Shown piece after piece: positions 41,251 to 51,094 of a stretch of 64,000 bases of DNA. Source of the stretch: Methylopila sp. Yamaguchi (lineage in GTDB: Bacteria; Pseudomonadota; Alphaproteobacteria; Rhizobiales; Methylopilaceae); assembly GCF_002897035.1 (NCBI RefSeq), contig NZ_BAUX01000007.1, positions 174,139-238,138 of the forward strand. Direction: 5' to 3'. Under the pieces are notes generated by a model, which did no database searches, was not told the origin of the DNA, and was given only the letters and a program-made list of their open reading frames with translations. The translations under genes were made by a program, and so were the position numbers. Numbering within the stretch: position 1 is the stretch's first letter; each line of letters begins with the position of its first letter.

Positions 41251-43619
41251 GCGGCGGCCGCGCGCCTCTGGCCGAAGGCGTCGGCGCGCGGCTGCCGCGC
41301 AAGGAAGACGACCGCCTGATGCGCGGGCGGGGCGAGTATGTCGGCGACATCCGCATCGTCGGCATGCAGGACGTCGCCTTTGTCCGCAGCCCGCTGGCGC
41401 ACGCCCGCATCCGCGCGATCCACGTGCCGGAGGACTGCCGCGGCCGGGTGTTCACCGCCGCCGACCTCGACGGGGTGAAGCCGATCCGCGCCGTGTCGGG
41501 ACTCCCCGGCTTCAAAGTCTCCGAGCAGCCGCCGCTCGCCGTCGATAAGGTCCGGCAGGTCGGAGAACTGCTCGCGATCTGCGTCGCGCCGACGCGCGCC
41601 GAGGCCGAGGATCTCGCCGCGCGCGTGACGCTCGACCTCGAAGAGCTGCCGGCGTTGCACGACATGCTGGCCGCCCGCGAGCCCGGCGCCGCGCTCGTGC
41701 ACGAGCACTGGGGCGACAACGTCTACCTCGAGACCAACGTGAACATCGGGATCGAGGCCGCGTTCGACGCGCCGATCAAGGTCTCGCGCACAATCTCCAC
41801 CGGTCGCCAATGCATGGCGCCGATTGAAGGTCGTGGCGCGGTCATCCATCTCGACCACCGGCTCGACCAGCTCGTGGTCCACACCGCCAGCCAGATGCCG
41901 CACATCGTGCGCACCGGCCTGTCCGAGTGCCTCGGGCTGGAGCAAGGCCGCGTCCGCATCGTCTCGCCCGACGTCGGCGGCGGCTTCGGCTACAAGGCGA
42001 TCTTGCTCGCGGAAGAGGTCTGCCTTGGCTGGCTGGCGCTCCGCTGCGGCCATCCCGTGCGCTGGCTGGAGGACCGCCGGGAGCACCTGACCGCCAACGC
42101 GAACTGCCGCGAGCATCACTACGACATCACGGTCTACGCCGAGCGCGACGGGACCATCCGCGGCGTGGACTGCGAGGCGACGGTCGATAGCGGCGCCTAC
42201 TCGGCCTACCCCTTCTCCGCCTGTCTCGAGGCCGCGCAGGTCGCGAGCATCCTGCCGGGTCCCTACGACTTTCCGGCCTACCGCTGCCGCACCTGGTCGG
42301 TCGCCACCAACAAGTGCCCGATCCTGCCCTACCGCGGGGTGGCGCGCACCGGCGTCTGCTTCGCGCTGGAGTTGGCGCTCGACGCCGTCGCGGCCGAAGC
42401 CGGGCTCACGCCCGAGGCGGTGCGGCTGAAGAACCTCGTGCGGCCCGAGCGGATGCCGTTCGACAACATCACCAACAAGCACTTCGACAGCGGCGACTAT
42501 CCGGAGGCGCTGATCCGCGCGGTGGCTGAGATCGACGCCGCCGGCGTGCGCGCGCGGCAGGCCGCGGGCGAGGCGGACGGCCGGCGCATCGGCCTTGGGC
42601 TCTCGATCTACTGCGAGCAGGCCGCCCACGGCACCTCGGTCTACTCCGGCTGGGGCATTCCCATGGTGCCCGGCCACGAGCAGGCGGCCGCCCGCCTGAC
42701 GCCCGACGGCGGACTTGAGCTCCGGATCGGCGCCCACTCGCACGGCCAGGGGCTCGAAACCACGCTCGCGCAAGTCGCGCACGAGGTGCTGGGCGTTCCC
42801 GTCGCCCGCACCCGGCTCGTCCACGGCGACACCGCGCTGACGCCCTACTCAACCGGCAGCTGGGGCTCCCGGGTCATGGTGATGGCCGGCGGCGCGGTCG
42901 CGACCGCCTGCGCGGAACTGGCCGAGCGCGCCCGCCTGATCGGCGCCCATCTGCTGCAGGCCGACCCTTCGGACGTGCGCTTCGAGGCCGGCCGCGTCGT
43001 CGGGCCCGCGGGCGACGTAGGCCTGCCTGAGATCGCCCGCGTCTGGTACCTGCGGCCGCAGGACCTACCCGCCGACGTCAACCCGGGAGGCCTCGAGGTC
43101 ACCGCCGGCTACAAGCCGCAGCGCGACAGCGGCACCTTCAGCTATGCGGCCCACGCCGTCGTCCTCGCGGTCGATTCCCAACTCGGCGAGGTCGAGATCC
43201 TCGACTACGTCATCGTCGAGGACGGCGGCGTGCTCGTGAACCCGATGGTCGTGGACGGCCAGATCTTCGGCGGCCTCGCGCAGGGGATCGGCACTGCCCT
43301 TCTGGAGGAGATGCCGTTCGATGAGGCGGGGCAGCCGCTCGCCTCCACGCTCGCGGACTACCTGCTGCCGGGCGCCTGCGAGGTCCCCGCCCCGCGCGTG
43401 GATCACATGGAGACCCCCTCCCCTTACACCCGCTTCGGCGTGAAGGGCATCGGCGAAGGCGGAGCGATCGCCCCGCCGGCCGCGATCGTCAACGCAATCA
43501 ACGACGCGCTCCGTCCCCTGAACGCCCAGGTTCTCCGTTCGCCCGCGACGCCGCGGCGCATCGTCGAGGCGGTGCTCGCCGCCCGCGGCGCGCCCGCAAT
43601 GACGAGGGACGCGGCATGA
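41247..43619 (+). CDS. Xanthine-dehydrogenase-family molybdenum hydroxylase, large subunit
   Basis: 790 residues from a GTG-like overlap start. Moco-binding segments are GRGEYVGDI, VDKVRQVGELLAICVA, SPDVGGGFGYKAILLAEE, and, in the active-site loop near residue 360, LPYRGVARTGVCFALE. The C-terminal GVKGIGEGGAIAPP holds the catalytic glutamate of the family. The loop lacks the AYxCSFR cysteine loop of true CO dehydrogenase. It should hydroxylate a carbon next to nitrogen in a heterocycle, using water. Gene order is large, medium, small subunit with overlaps of four bases. Confidence 0.92.
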   Translation: MSGGRAPLAEGVGARLPRKEDDRLMRGRGEYVGDIRIVGMQDVAFVRSPLAHARIRAIHVPEDCRGRVFTAADLDGVKPIRAVSGLPGFKVSEQPPLAVDKVRQVGELLAICVAPTRAEAEDLAARVTLDLEELPALHDMLAAREPGAALVHEHWGDNVYLETNVNIGIEAAFDAPIKVSRTISTGRQCMAPIEGRGAVIHLDHRLDQLVVHTASQMPHIVRTGLSECLGLEQGRVRIVSPDVGGGFGYKAILLAEEVCLGWLALRCGHPVRWLEDRREHLTANANCREHHYDITVYAERDGTIRGVDCEATVDSGAYSAYPFSACLEAAQVASILPGPYDFPAYRCRTWSVATNKCPILPYRGVARTGVCFALELALDAVAAEAGLTPEAVRLKNLVRPERMPFDNITNKHFDSGDYPEALIRAVAEIDAAGVRARQAAGEADGRRIGLGLSIYCEQAAHGTSVYSGWGIPMVPGHEQAAARLTPDGGLELRIGAHSHGQGLETTLAQVAHEVLGVPVARTRLVHGDTALTPYSTGSWGSRVMVMAGGAVATACAELAERARLIGAHLLQADPSDVRFEAGRVVGPAGDVGLPEIARVWYLRPQDLPADVNPGGLEVTAGYKPQRDSGTFSYAAHAVVLAVDSQLGEVEILDYVIVEDGGVLVNPMVVDGQIFGGLAQGIGTALLEEMPFDEAGQPLASTLADYLLPGACEVPAPRVDHMETPSPYTRFGVKGIGEGGAIAPPAAIVNAINDALRPLNAQVLRSPATPRRIVEAVLAARGAPAMTRDAA

Positions 43620-44490
43620 AGCCCGCCCGCTTCGCCCTCGAGCGGCCACGCGATCTCGCCGCAGCGCTCGCTCTGCTCGCTCAGGCGAAGGGCGCCGCCA
43701 AGGTGATGGCCGGCGGCCAGTCGCTCGGGCCGATGCTGAACCTGCGGCTGGCCGAGCCCGAGCTCATCGTCGACGTGTCCGGCGTCGCGGAGCTGCGCCA
43801 CGCCGGCCGCGACGGCGACGCCGTCGTCTACGGCGCTTGCGTCACGCACGCCGACATCGAGGACGGCCGCGCGCCGGACGTCGGGCCGAACGTCATGGCG
43901 CGGGTCGCGTCCGGCATCGCCTATCGCGCCGTGCGAAACCGCGGCACCCTCGGCGGAAGCCTCGCCCATGCCGACCCCGCCGCCGACTGGCTGTCGTCGC
44001 TGTCCGCGCTTGGGGCGGAGGTGGAGGTCGCGGGTCCCGCCGGGCGCCGGCGGCTGGCGCTTCCGGCCTTCGTGACCGGCGCGCTGTCCACCGCGCTCGA
44101 AGCCGACGAAATTTTGGTCGCCGTGCGCGTTCCCGTCATGAACCCGTCGTCGCGGTTCGGCTACGTGAAGCACTGCCGCAAGGTCGGCGAGTTCGCTCAC
44201 GCGATCGGCGCCGTGCTGATCGACCCTGAGACCGCAACAGGACGCGCCGTCTTCGGCGCCGTCGAGGCGCCCCCCGTCGTCGTCGAAGACGCGCGCGTCC
44301 TGTTCGGCGGCCGCATCCCCCCCGGCTTCGCCGACGATTTCGACGTCGCCGCCGCCGACGACACGCTGGCCCGCGCCGGCATGACGGACGCCGTCGACCG
44401 CCACATCCACGTCGAAGTGCTCCGCCGCGCCGCGCTTCAGGCCCACGCGCTCTCGGGCTCGCCTCTTCGTCCCGACGTCAGGAGCGCCGC

Positions 44491-44494
<4 letters not shown>
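43616..44494 (+). CDS. Xanthine-dehydrogenase-family FAD subunit (medium)
   Basis: 292 residues. FAD sites are KVMAGGQSLGPMLNLRLAEP and the second motif RNRGTLGGSLAHADPAADWL. The C-terminal part (SRFGYVKHCRKVGEFAHAIG and RAVFGAVEAPP) is the CO-dehydrogenase flavoprotein C domain. It carries electrons from the iron-sulfur centres of the small subunit to its acceptor. It overlaps both neighbours by four bases. Confidence 0.92.
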
Positions 44495-45714
<1,220 letters not shown>

Positions 45715-45726
45715 CAGGAGACGGCG

Positions 45727-46884
45727 ATGTCGACGACCACACGCCTTGCCTCGCTTGCCGCATTGACCCTCGCGCTGATGGCGGGCCCGGCCTTCGCCGC
45801 CGACACCATCAAGATCGGCGTCAACGAGCCGCTGACGGGCGCCTTCGCCGCCTCCGGCACCTACGTCGTGAACGGCGCAAAGATCGCGGCGGACGAGATC
45901 AACGCCAAGGGCGGCGTGCTCGGCAAGAAGATCGAGCTCGTGATCGAGGACAACAAGTCAAACCCGACCGAGGCGGCCGCCGTCGCCGAGAAGCTCATCA
46001 CCAGCGACAAGACGCCGGTGCTGATGGGCGCCTGGGGCTCCAGCCTGACGCTCGCCGTCATGCCGAAGCTCGAGGAGTACGAGGTGCCGATGCTGGTCGA
46101 GACCTCCTCCTCCGGCAAGATCACCACCTCGGGCAACCCCTTCGTGTTCCGCATCTCGCCGCCGTCGGCGCTCGAGGCCGCGTCCTTCGCGCCGATGGTC
46201 AAGAAGATCGGGCTGAAGAAGGTCGACTTCCTCGTCATCAACAACGACTGGGGCCGCGGCGCGGCCGGCGACTTCTCGAAGATGCTGAAGGCCGAAGGCG
46301 TCGAGGTCGGTCTGACCGAGACCATGGACCAGGCCGCGCAGGACATGAGCGCCCAGCTTTCCAAGCTGAAGAGCTCCGACGCCGACACCATCATGATGAC
46401 GACCTCGGTCGACCAGCTCACCCTGCTGTTCAAGCAGATGGCGGCGCTCGGCATCAAGAAGCGCGTCATCACCACCGGCGGCTCGCAGAACCCGGACCAG
46501 ATCATCGCGCAGGCGGGCGCCGCGGCGGAGGGCACCATGCACCTCACGACCTTCCTGCCCTGGGCGCCCGAGAAGACCCCGGACCCGGCGGCCACCAAAT
46601 ACTTCCTCGGCGAATGGAAGGCCCGCGGACATCAGTTCGCCGGCGCGACCGAGAGCTTCCGCGGCTACGACGGCATTCGCTCCATCGCCGCCGCGATCGA
46701 GAAGGCCGGCTCGGCCGAGCCCGCCGCGATCACCAAGGCCTTCTGGGACGTGAAGATGACCGGCCTCAACGGCCCGATCGCCTTCGCCAAGTCCGGCCCC
46801 GAGGGCAAGGAAAGCGGCCAGAGCAAGCCCACCGTCTACCTCATCAAGATCGCCGACGGCGCGGTCAGCGAAGTCGCGCTTTAG
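45727..46884 (+). CDS. Branched-chain-type ABC transporter, periplasmic substrate-binding protein
   Basis: 385 residues with a signal peptide (LASLAALTLALMAGPAFA, cleavage before ADTIKIG). The Peripla_BP_6/LivJ fold is shown by GVNEPLTGAFAASGTYVVNG, DEINAKGGVLGKK, GAWGSSLTLAVMPKLEE and VDFLVINNDWGRGAA. AGGAGA lies six bases upstream of the start, and the gene follows the small subunit by 12 bases, so the importer is part of the hydroxylase operon. It should capture the substrate in the periplasm. Similar proteins bind aromatic acids, amides or urea-like compounds as often as amino acids. Confidence 0.92.
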   Translation: MSTTTRLASLAALTLALMAGPAFAADTIKIGVNEPLTGAFAASGTYVVNGAKIAADEINAKGGVLGKKIELVIEDNKSNPTEAAAVAEKLITSDKTPVLMGAWGSSLTLAVMPKLEEYEVPMLVETSSSGKITTSGNPFVFRISPPSALEAASFAPMVKKIGLKKVDFLVINNDWGRGAAGDFSKMLKAEGVEVGLTETMDQAAQDMSAQLSKLKSSDADTIMMTTSVDQLTLLFKQMAALGIKKRVITTGGSQNPDQIIAQAGAAAEGTMHLTTFLPWAPEKTPDPAATKYFLGEWKARGHQFAGATESFRGYDGIRSIAAAIEKAGSAEPAAITKAFWDVKMTGLNGPIAFAKSGPEGKESGQSKPTVYLIKIADGAVSEVAL

Positions 46885-46901
46885 CTGAAAATTGGCCGGC
46901 A

Positions 46902-47037
46902 GCCCCTCATCCGGGGGCTGGCGCCCCCGACCTCTCCCCGCTGGGGAGGGGTGCCCGCGCCCGGCTCAAAGCGCCCGAAACCGCGCCGCAGCCCACCCTT
47001 CCCCGGCGGGGTGGGCGCGCAGCGACGGGTGAGGGGC
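46902..47037. repeat. 136-base palindrome-bounded intergenic element
   Basis: The element starts GCCCCTCATCCG (46902-46913) and ends CGGGTGAGGGGC (47026-47037), complementary at 11 of 12 positions. Inside is a hairpin, CCTCTCCCC with GGGGAGGGG near 46931-46951, and a GC-rich Arg-like tail. It lies within an operon between the binding-protein gene and the permease gene. It is like the many short non-coding repeats of alphaproteobacteria and may act as a transcript-stabilising or attenuating hairpin. Confidence 0.6.
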
Positions 47038-47084
47038 CTCCCCGGCCCCCGCATGCCCCGAAGCCTCCCCACCGGAGACGCCCC

Positions 47085-47957
47085 GTGGACCAACTGCTGC
47101 AACACCTCGTCAACGCGCTCGTGCTCGGCGGCACCTACGCGCTGCTGGGGATCGGCCTCACGCTGATCTTCGGCATCATGAACGTGGTGAACTTCACCCA
47201 CGGCGCGCTCTACACCGTCGGCGCCTACGCCATGTACATCGCGGCCGTCGGCCTCGGGATGAACTTCTTCGTGGCGCTGCCGGTCGCGGTTGTCGCCGGC
47301 CTCGCGCTCGGCGCGCTGATCGAGTTCACGCTGCTCCGGCCGCTCCGGGGCGCGGACATCGACACCACCATGCTCGTGATGATCGGCGCCGGCATCGTGC
47401 TGCAGTCCGGCGCGCTCTGGACCTTCGGCGGAGTCGCGAAGGCCGTGCCCTCCCCGTTCCCGGACGCGCCGCTGCAGATCCTCGGCGCCTCGGTGTCGTG
47501 GCTCCGCATCTTCGTTTTCCTGGCGGCGCTCACGCTGATCGTCTCGGCCTACGCGCTGATCAACGGCACCCGGCTCGGCCGCGCCATGCGCGCCACCTTC
47601 CAGGATCACGACACCGCGGCGCTGATGGGCGTCAACGTCTCGCTGATCTACACCGCGACCTTCGCGCTGGGCTCGAGCCTCGCCGCCGCGGCCGGCGCGC
47701 TGCTGGGGCCGGTCTACGTGGTTTTCCCGCAGATGGGCGACCTCGCGGCCGTGAAGGCCTTCGCCATCGTCATCCTCGGCGGCCTCGGCTCGATCACGGG
47801 CGCGACCATCGGCGGCTTCGCGCTGGCGCTCGCCGAGGAGTTCGGCGCCGGCTACGTCTCCTCCGGCTACCGCGACGCCATGGGCTTCCTGATCATCATC
47901 GCGGTGCTGCTGGTGAAGCCGACCGGCCTGTTCGCCCGCGCGGAGCGCATCGGATGA
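47085..47957 (+). CDS. livH: Branched-chain-type ABC permease (LivH)
   Basis: 290 residues from the GTG at 47085, with GGAGA nine bases upstream; an open frame upstream of it is antisense-like noise across several genes. Eight hydrophobic segments are visible; family marks are VLGGTYALLGIGLTLIFGIM, NVVNFTHGALYTVGAY and the cytoplasmic loop for the ATPase, TRLGRAMRATFQDHDTAALMG. The C-terminal LGGLGSITGATIGGF completes the LivH pattern. It overlaps LivM by four bases. Confidence 0.93.
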   Translation: MDQLLQHLVNALVLGGTYALLGIGLTLIFGIMNVVNFTHGALYTVGAYAMYIAAVGLGMNFFVALPVAVVAGLALGALIEFTLLRPLRGADIDTTMLVMIGAGIVLQSGALWTFGGVAKAVPSPFPDAPLQILGASVSWLRIFVFLAALTLIVSAYALINGTRLGRAMRATFQDHDTAALMGVNVSLIYTATFALGSSLAAAAGALLGPVYVVFPQMGDLAAVKAFAIVILGGLGSITGATIGGFALALAEEFGAGYVSSGYRDAMGFLIIIAVLLVKPTGLFARAERIG

Positions 47958-48982
47958 CCCGGCTTCTCCCGCTCGCCCTGCTCGTCGTCCTCGCCCTGCT
48001 GCCGCTCGGGCTCAAGGACCCCTATCTCCTCAACGCGCTGATCACGACGGGCATCTTCACCATCGGCGCCATGAGCCTGAACCTGCTGCTCGGCTACACC
48101 GGCCAGCTGAGTCTCGGGCACATCGCCTTCTTCGGGATCGGCGCCTACGTCAGCGCGCTGACCTCGCTCGGCTTCGACGTCGGCCTGCCCTTCGGTCTGC
48201 GCGTCACACACGAGGGCTGGCCGCCGGCGGCGGGCTTCCTGCTCGCCGTGCTTATCTCCGGGCTCTGCGGCTACGTCGTCGGCCGGCTCTCGTTCCGGGT
48301 GCGCGGGGCCTACTTCGTCATCGTGACGATCTCGTTCGCCGAGGTGGTCCGGCTTGTCGCGCTGAACTGGATCGAGCTGACTCAAGGCCCGCTCGCGCTG
48401 ACCTCGATCCCGTTCATGACGCTCGGGCTTCCCGGCCTTGGCGAAATGACCTTCAAGACGAAGATCCAGAACTACTACCTCGTGCTGGCGGTCGCGACGC
48501 TGAGCTACCTGCTGATCGCGCGGCTCGTCGGCTCCCGCTTCGGCCGCGCCATGCGCGGGCTGAAGGAGAACGAGCCGCTCGCGCTTTCGGTCGGCGTCGA
48601 CGCCACCCGCACGCTCACCATCGCCGCCACCGTCTCGGCCGCCATGGCGGGCGCCGCCGGCAGCCTCTACGCCCACTACATCCGCATCATCGACCCGGAC
48701 GTGTTCCTGTTCTCCTACACGGTGACCATGGTCATCATGGTGGTGGCGGGCGGCAAGGGCACGCTGATCGGCCCCGTGATCGGCGGCCTGATCTTCGGCC
48801 TGCTGCCGGTGGCGCTCAGGCCCGTGATGGCGCCTGAGGCGCAGTGGATCGTCTACGGCGCCACGCTGATCGTCATCCTGTTCGTCATGCCGCGCGGCAT
48901 CGCCCCGGCGCTCGCCGCGCTCGGGCTGCCGAAGCGCGCGCCCGCGGCGCCGAAGCCTGAACCCGCGAGGGCCTCGTCATGA
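47954..48982 (+). CDS. livM: Branched-chain-type ABC permease (LivM)
   Basis: 342 residues. Hydrophobic throughout with the LivM marks MSLNLLLGYTGQLSLGHIAFFGIGAY (as two blocks), VRGAYFVIVTISFAEV, the coupling loop SRFGRAMRGLKENEPLALSVG, and VAGGKGTLIGPVIGG near the C-terminus. It pairs with LivH to form the membrane channel. Four-base overlaps join it to livH and livG. Confidence 0.93.
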   Translation: MTRLLPLALLVVLALLPLGLKDPYLLNALITTGIFTIGAMSLNLLLGYTGQLSLGHIAFFGIGAYVSALTSLGFDVGLPFGLRVTHEGWPPAAGFLLAVLISGLCGYVVGRLSFRVRGAYFVIVTISFAEVVRLVALNWIELTQGPLALTSIPFMTLGLPGLGEMTFKTKIQNYYLVLAVATLSYLLIARLVGSRFGRAMRGLKENEPLALSVGVDATRTLTIAATVSAAMAGAAGSLYAHYIRIIDPDVFLFSYTVTMVIMVVAGGKGTLIGPVIGGLIFGLLPVALRPVMAPEAQWIVYGATLIVILFVMPRGIAPALAALGLPKRAPAAPKPEPARASS

Positions 48983-49779
48983 GCGCGGACCCCATTCTCC
49001 GGATCGACCACGTCGGCGTGCGCTTCGGCGGCCTGGTCGCCATCGCCGACCTGCACTTCGACGTGGCCAAAGGCGAGATCGTCAGCCTGATCGGGCCGAA
49101 CGGCGCAGGCAAGACCACGGCGTTCAACGTGATGACGGGCTTTCTCAAGCCCTCGCAGGGGCGGGTGCTGTTCAAGGGCGAGGACCTGTCGCGCCTGAAG
49201 CCCCACGAGATCTCGCGCGCCGGCCTCGCTCGCACCTTCCAGCGCACCAGCGTGTTCGCCGCCGACACCGTGTTCGACAACGTGCTGATCGGCCTGCACC
49301 GCCACGCCGAGCCTCCGCTGCTCGACCGCGTCGTGCCGGCGCGGCGCCGCGCCGACGAGGCCCGCCTGCAGGCGCGGGCGCGGGAGATCCTCGAGCTGGT
49401 GGGCCTGGCCTCCCGCGCCGACGATCTCGCCGGCTCGCTCGCCTATGGCGAACAGCGGCTTGTGGGCGTCGCGCTCGCGCTCGCGACCGAGCCGACCATG
49501 CTGCTGCTGGACGAGCCGGTCTCCGGCATGAACGCCTCGGAGACGCAGGTGTTCGTGCGCCTCATCCGCCGCATCCGCGACGAGGGCGTCACCATCCTGC
49601 TCGTGGAGCACGACATGCCGATGGTGATGGAGGTCTCCGACCGCATCGTCTGCCTGAACTACGGCCGGCTGATCGCCGAAGGCCCGCCGGCCGCGATCCG
49701 CGCCCACCCGGCGGTGATCGAGGCCTATCTCGGCAAGGGCGGCGCGGCCCGCGAACTCGCGGCGGAGGTGCAGGGCTGA
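48979..49779 (+). CDS. livG: Branched-chain-type ABC ATPase (LivG)
   Basis: 266 residues. Walker A IGPNGAGKTTAFNVMTG, LARTFQRTSVFA in the Q-loop, signature SLAYGEQRLVGVALALA, Walker B TMLLLDEPVSGMN, switch histidine in ILLVEHDMPMV. The signature GSLAYGEQ is the LivG variant. The C-terminal extension (PAAIRAHPAVIEAYLGKG) is typical of this family. It powers import of the substrate together with LivF. Confidence 0.93.
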   Translation: MSADPILRIDHVGVRFGGLVAIADLHFDVAKGEIVSLIGPNGAGKTTAFNVMTGFLKPSQGRVLFKGEDLSRLKPHEISRAGLARTFQRTSVFAADTVFDNVLIGLHRHAEPPLLDRVVPARRRADEARLQARAREILELVGLASRADDLAGSLAYGEQRLVGVALALATEPTMLLLDEPVSGMNASETQVFVRLIRRIRDEGVTILLVEHDMPMVMEVSDRIVCLNYGRLIAEGPPAAIRAHPAVIEAYLGKGGAARELAAEVQG

Positions 49780-50483
49780 TGCTCGAGATCCAGGACCTCG
49801 TCTGCGGCTACGGCCAGGTCTCCGCTCTGAAGGGCGTCTCCTTCAGCGTGGGCCAGGGCCAGCTGGTGGCGCTCGTCGGCGCGAACGGCGCCGGCAAGTC
49901 CACCACGCTGCGCGCGATCTCGGGGCTGGTCCCGGCCCGCGCCGGCGCCATCCGCCTCGACGGCGAGGACGTGACCAAGGCCGACCCGCGCGCGATGCTG
50001 CGGCTCGGCGTGTCGCATTGCCCGGAGGGGCGGCGGGTGTTCCCGCACATGACGGTTGCGGACAATCTCGCGATGGGGGCCTACCTCCGCCGCGACGCGG
50101 CCGGCGTGCGCGCCGACCTCGACCGCATCTATGGCGACTTCCCGCGCCTCCGCGAGCGGCGTGCGCAGATGGCGGGCACGCTGTCCGGCGGCGAGCAGCA
50201 GATGCTGGCGATCGGCCGCGCGCTGATGGCGCGGCCCCGGCTGGTGCTGTTCGACGAGCCCTCGCTCGGGCTCGCGCCCAACATCGTGGAGCAGATGTTC
50301 TCGATCATCGGGGCGGTGCGAAACGCTGGCGTGACCGTGCTGCTCGTGGAGCAGAACGCCTTCGCGGCGCTTGAGCTCTGCGACCACGCCTACCTGCTGG
50401 AGGCCGGCCGCGTCGCCATGTCCGGCAAGGGCGCCGACCTCATCGCCGACCCGCACGTGCGGGCGGCCTATCTCGGCGGGTGA
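49779..50483 (+). CDS. livF: Branched-chain-type ABC ATPase (LivF)
   Basis: 234 residues; its ATG shares one base with the livG stop. Walker A LVGANGAGKSTTLRAISG, Q-loop VSHCPEGRRVFPHMTV, signature LSGGEQQMLAIGRALMA, Walker B RLVLFDEPSLGLAP and switch histidine position in VLLVEQNAFAAL. It is the last gene of the operon. REP-like palindromes and the convergent gtrA gene follow. Confidence 0.93.
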   Translation: MLEIQDLVCGYGQVSALKGVSFSVGQGQLVALVGANGAGKSTTLRAISGLVPARAGAIRLDGEDVTKADPRAMLRLGVSHCPEGRRVFPHMTVADNLAMGAYLRRDAAGVRADLDRIYGDFPRLRERRAQMAGTLSGGEQQMLAIGRALMARPRLVLFDEPSLGLAPNIVEQMFSIIGAVRNAGVTVLLVEQNAFAALELCDHAYLLEAGRVAMSGKGADLIADPHVRAAYLGG

Positions 50484-50538
50484 GGCTTAAGAACGCTCTC
50501 CCCGCGTGGTTCCTCGCGAGCGTCTGTAGCGAACTCGA

Positions 50539-50627
50539 GTCATACCCGGCGAAGCCGGGTATCCACGCCTTGGGCGTCGAGCGCCTCGCCAAAGTCGTGG
50601 AACCCCGCGCCAAGGCGCAGGCATGAG
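50539..50627. repeat. Pair of REP-like palindromes after livF
   Basis: Unit 1 (50539-50564) is GTCATACCCGGC, loop GAA, then GCCGGGTATCC; the stem has nine perfect pairs. Unit 2 (50599-50627), read on the other strand, begins CTCATGCCTGCGCC and ends GGTTCC, with arms GCGCC/GGCGC. The two face tail to tail between convergent genes livF and gtrA, as in the pair at 6957-7049. Confidence 0.7.
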
Positions 50628-50634
50628 GGGCGGA

Positions 50635-51087
50635 TCACCCGATCCCGCGGAACGTCAGCAGGCGGTGGCCGACGTAGCTCGTCGCGGCGCCGATCCCGAT
50701 AGCGGCGGCGTGGGCGATGGGCTCGACCCAGAGCGTCCAGCCGATCGCCGGCGCGAGCCAGTGCACGAAGGCGAGCGCCAGCAGCCAGACCTCGACCGCG
50801 CCGACGGCGTTGACGAGGATGAACTTCCAGAGCTGGGAGCGGGCGTCGCCGCCGTGCGCCTCGAACACGAACAGGCGGTAGAGGAAGAAGCCGACCACCA
50901 TGCCGACGCCGTAGGCGACGAGCACCGCGGCCGAGAACGGCATGATCTCGTTGAGCGGGAAGCGGGCCGCCCAGTTCACGAAGGCCGCGAAGCCGCCCGC
51001 GAGCAGGAAGCGGCCGATGCGGCGGAGCTCCGCGGGGCTCATGCGGGCGCGGAGGGCAGGAGGAAGCGCGGCGACCAGGCTGTCCAT
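50635..51087 (-). CDS. GtrA-family membrane protein
   Basis: 150 residues with four membrane segments: FLLAGGFAAFVNWAARFPL, MPFSAAVLVAYGVGMVVGFFLYRLFVF, FILVNAVGAVEVWLLALAFV and EPIAHAAAIGIGAATSYVGHRLLTF (seen as hydrophobic runs). GtrA-like proteins are thought to flip polyprenyl-phosphate-linked sugars across the membrane. Its start is seven bases after the end of the UbiA/HAD gene read in the same direction, so both are one operon. Confidence 0.85.
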   Translation of the reverse strand: MDSLVAALPPALRARMSPAELRRIGRFLLAGGFAAFVNWAARFPLNEIMPFSAAVLVAYGVGMVVGFFLYRLFVFEAHGGDARSQLWKFILVNAVGAVEVWLLALAFVHWLAPAIGWTLWVEPIAHAAAIGIGAATSYVGHRLLTFRGIG

Positions 51088-51094
51088 CGCGCCC

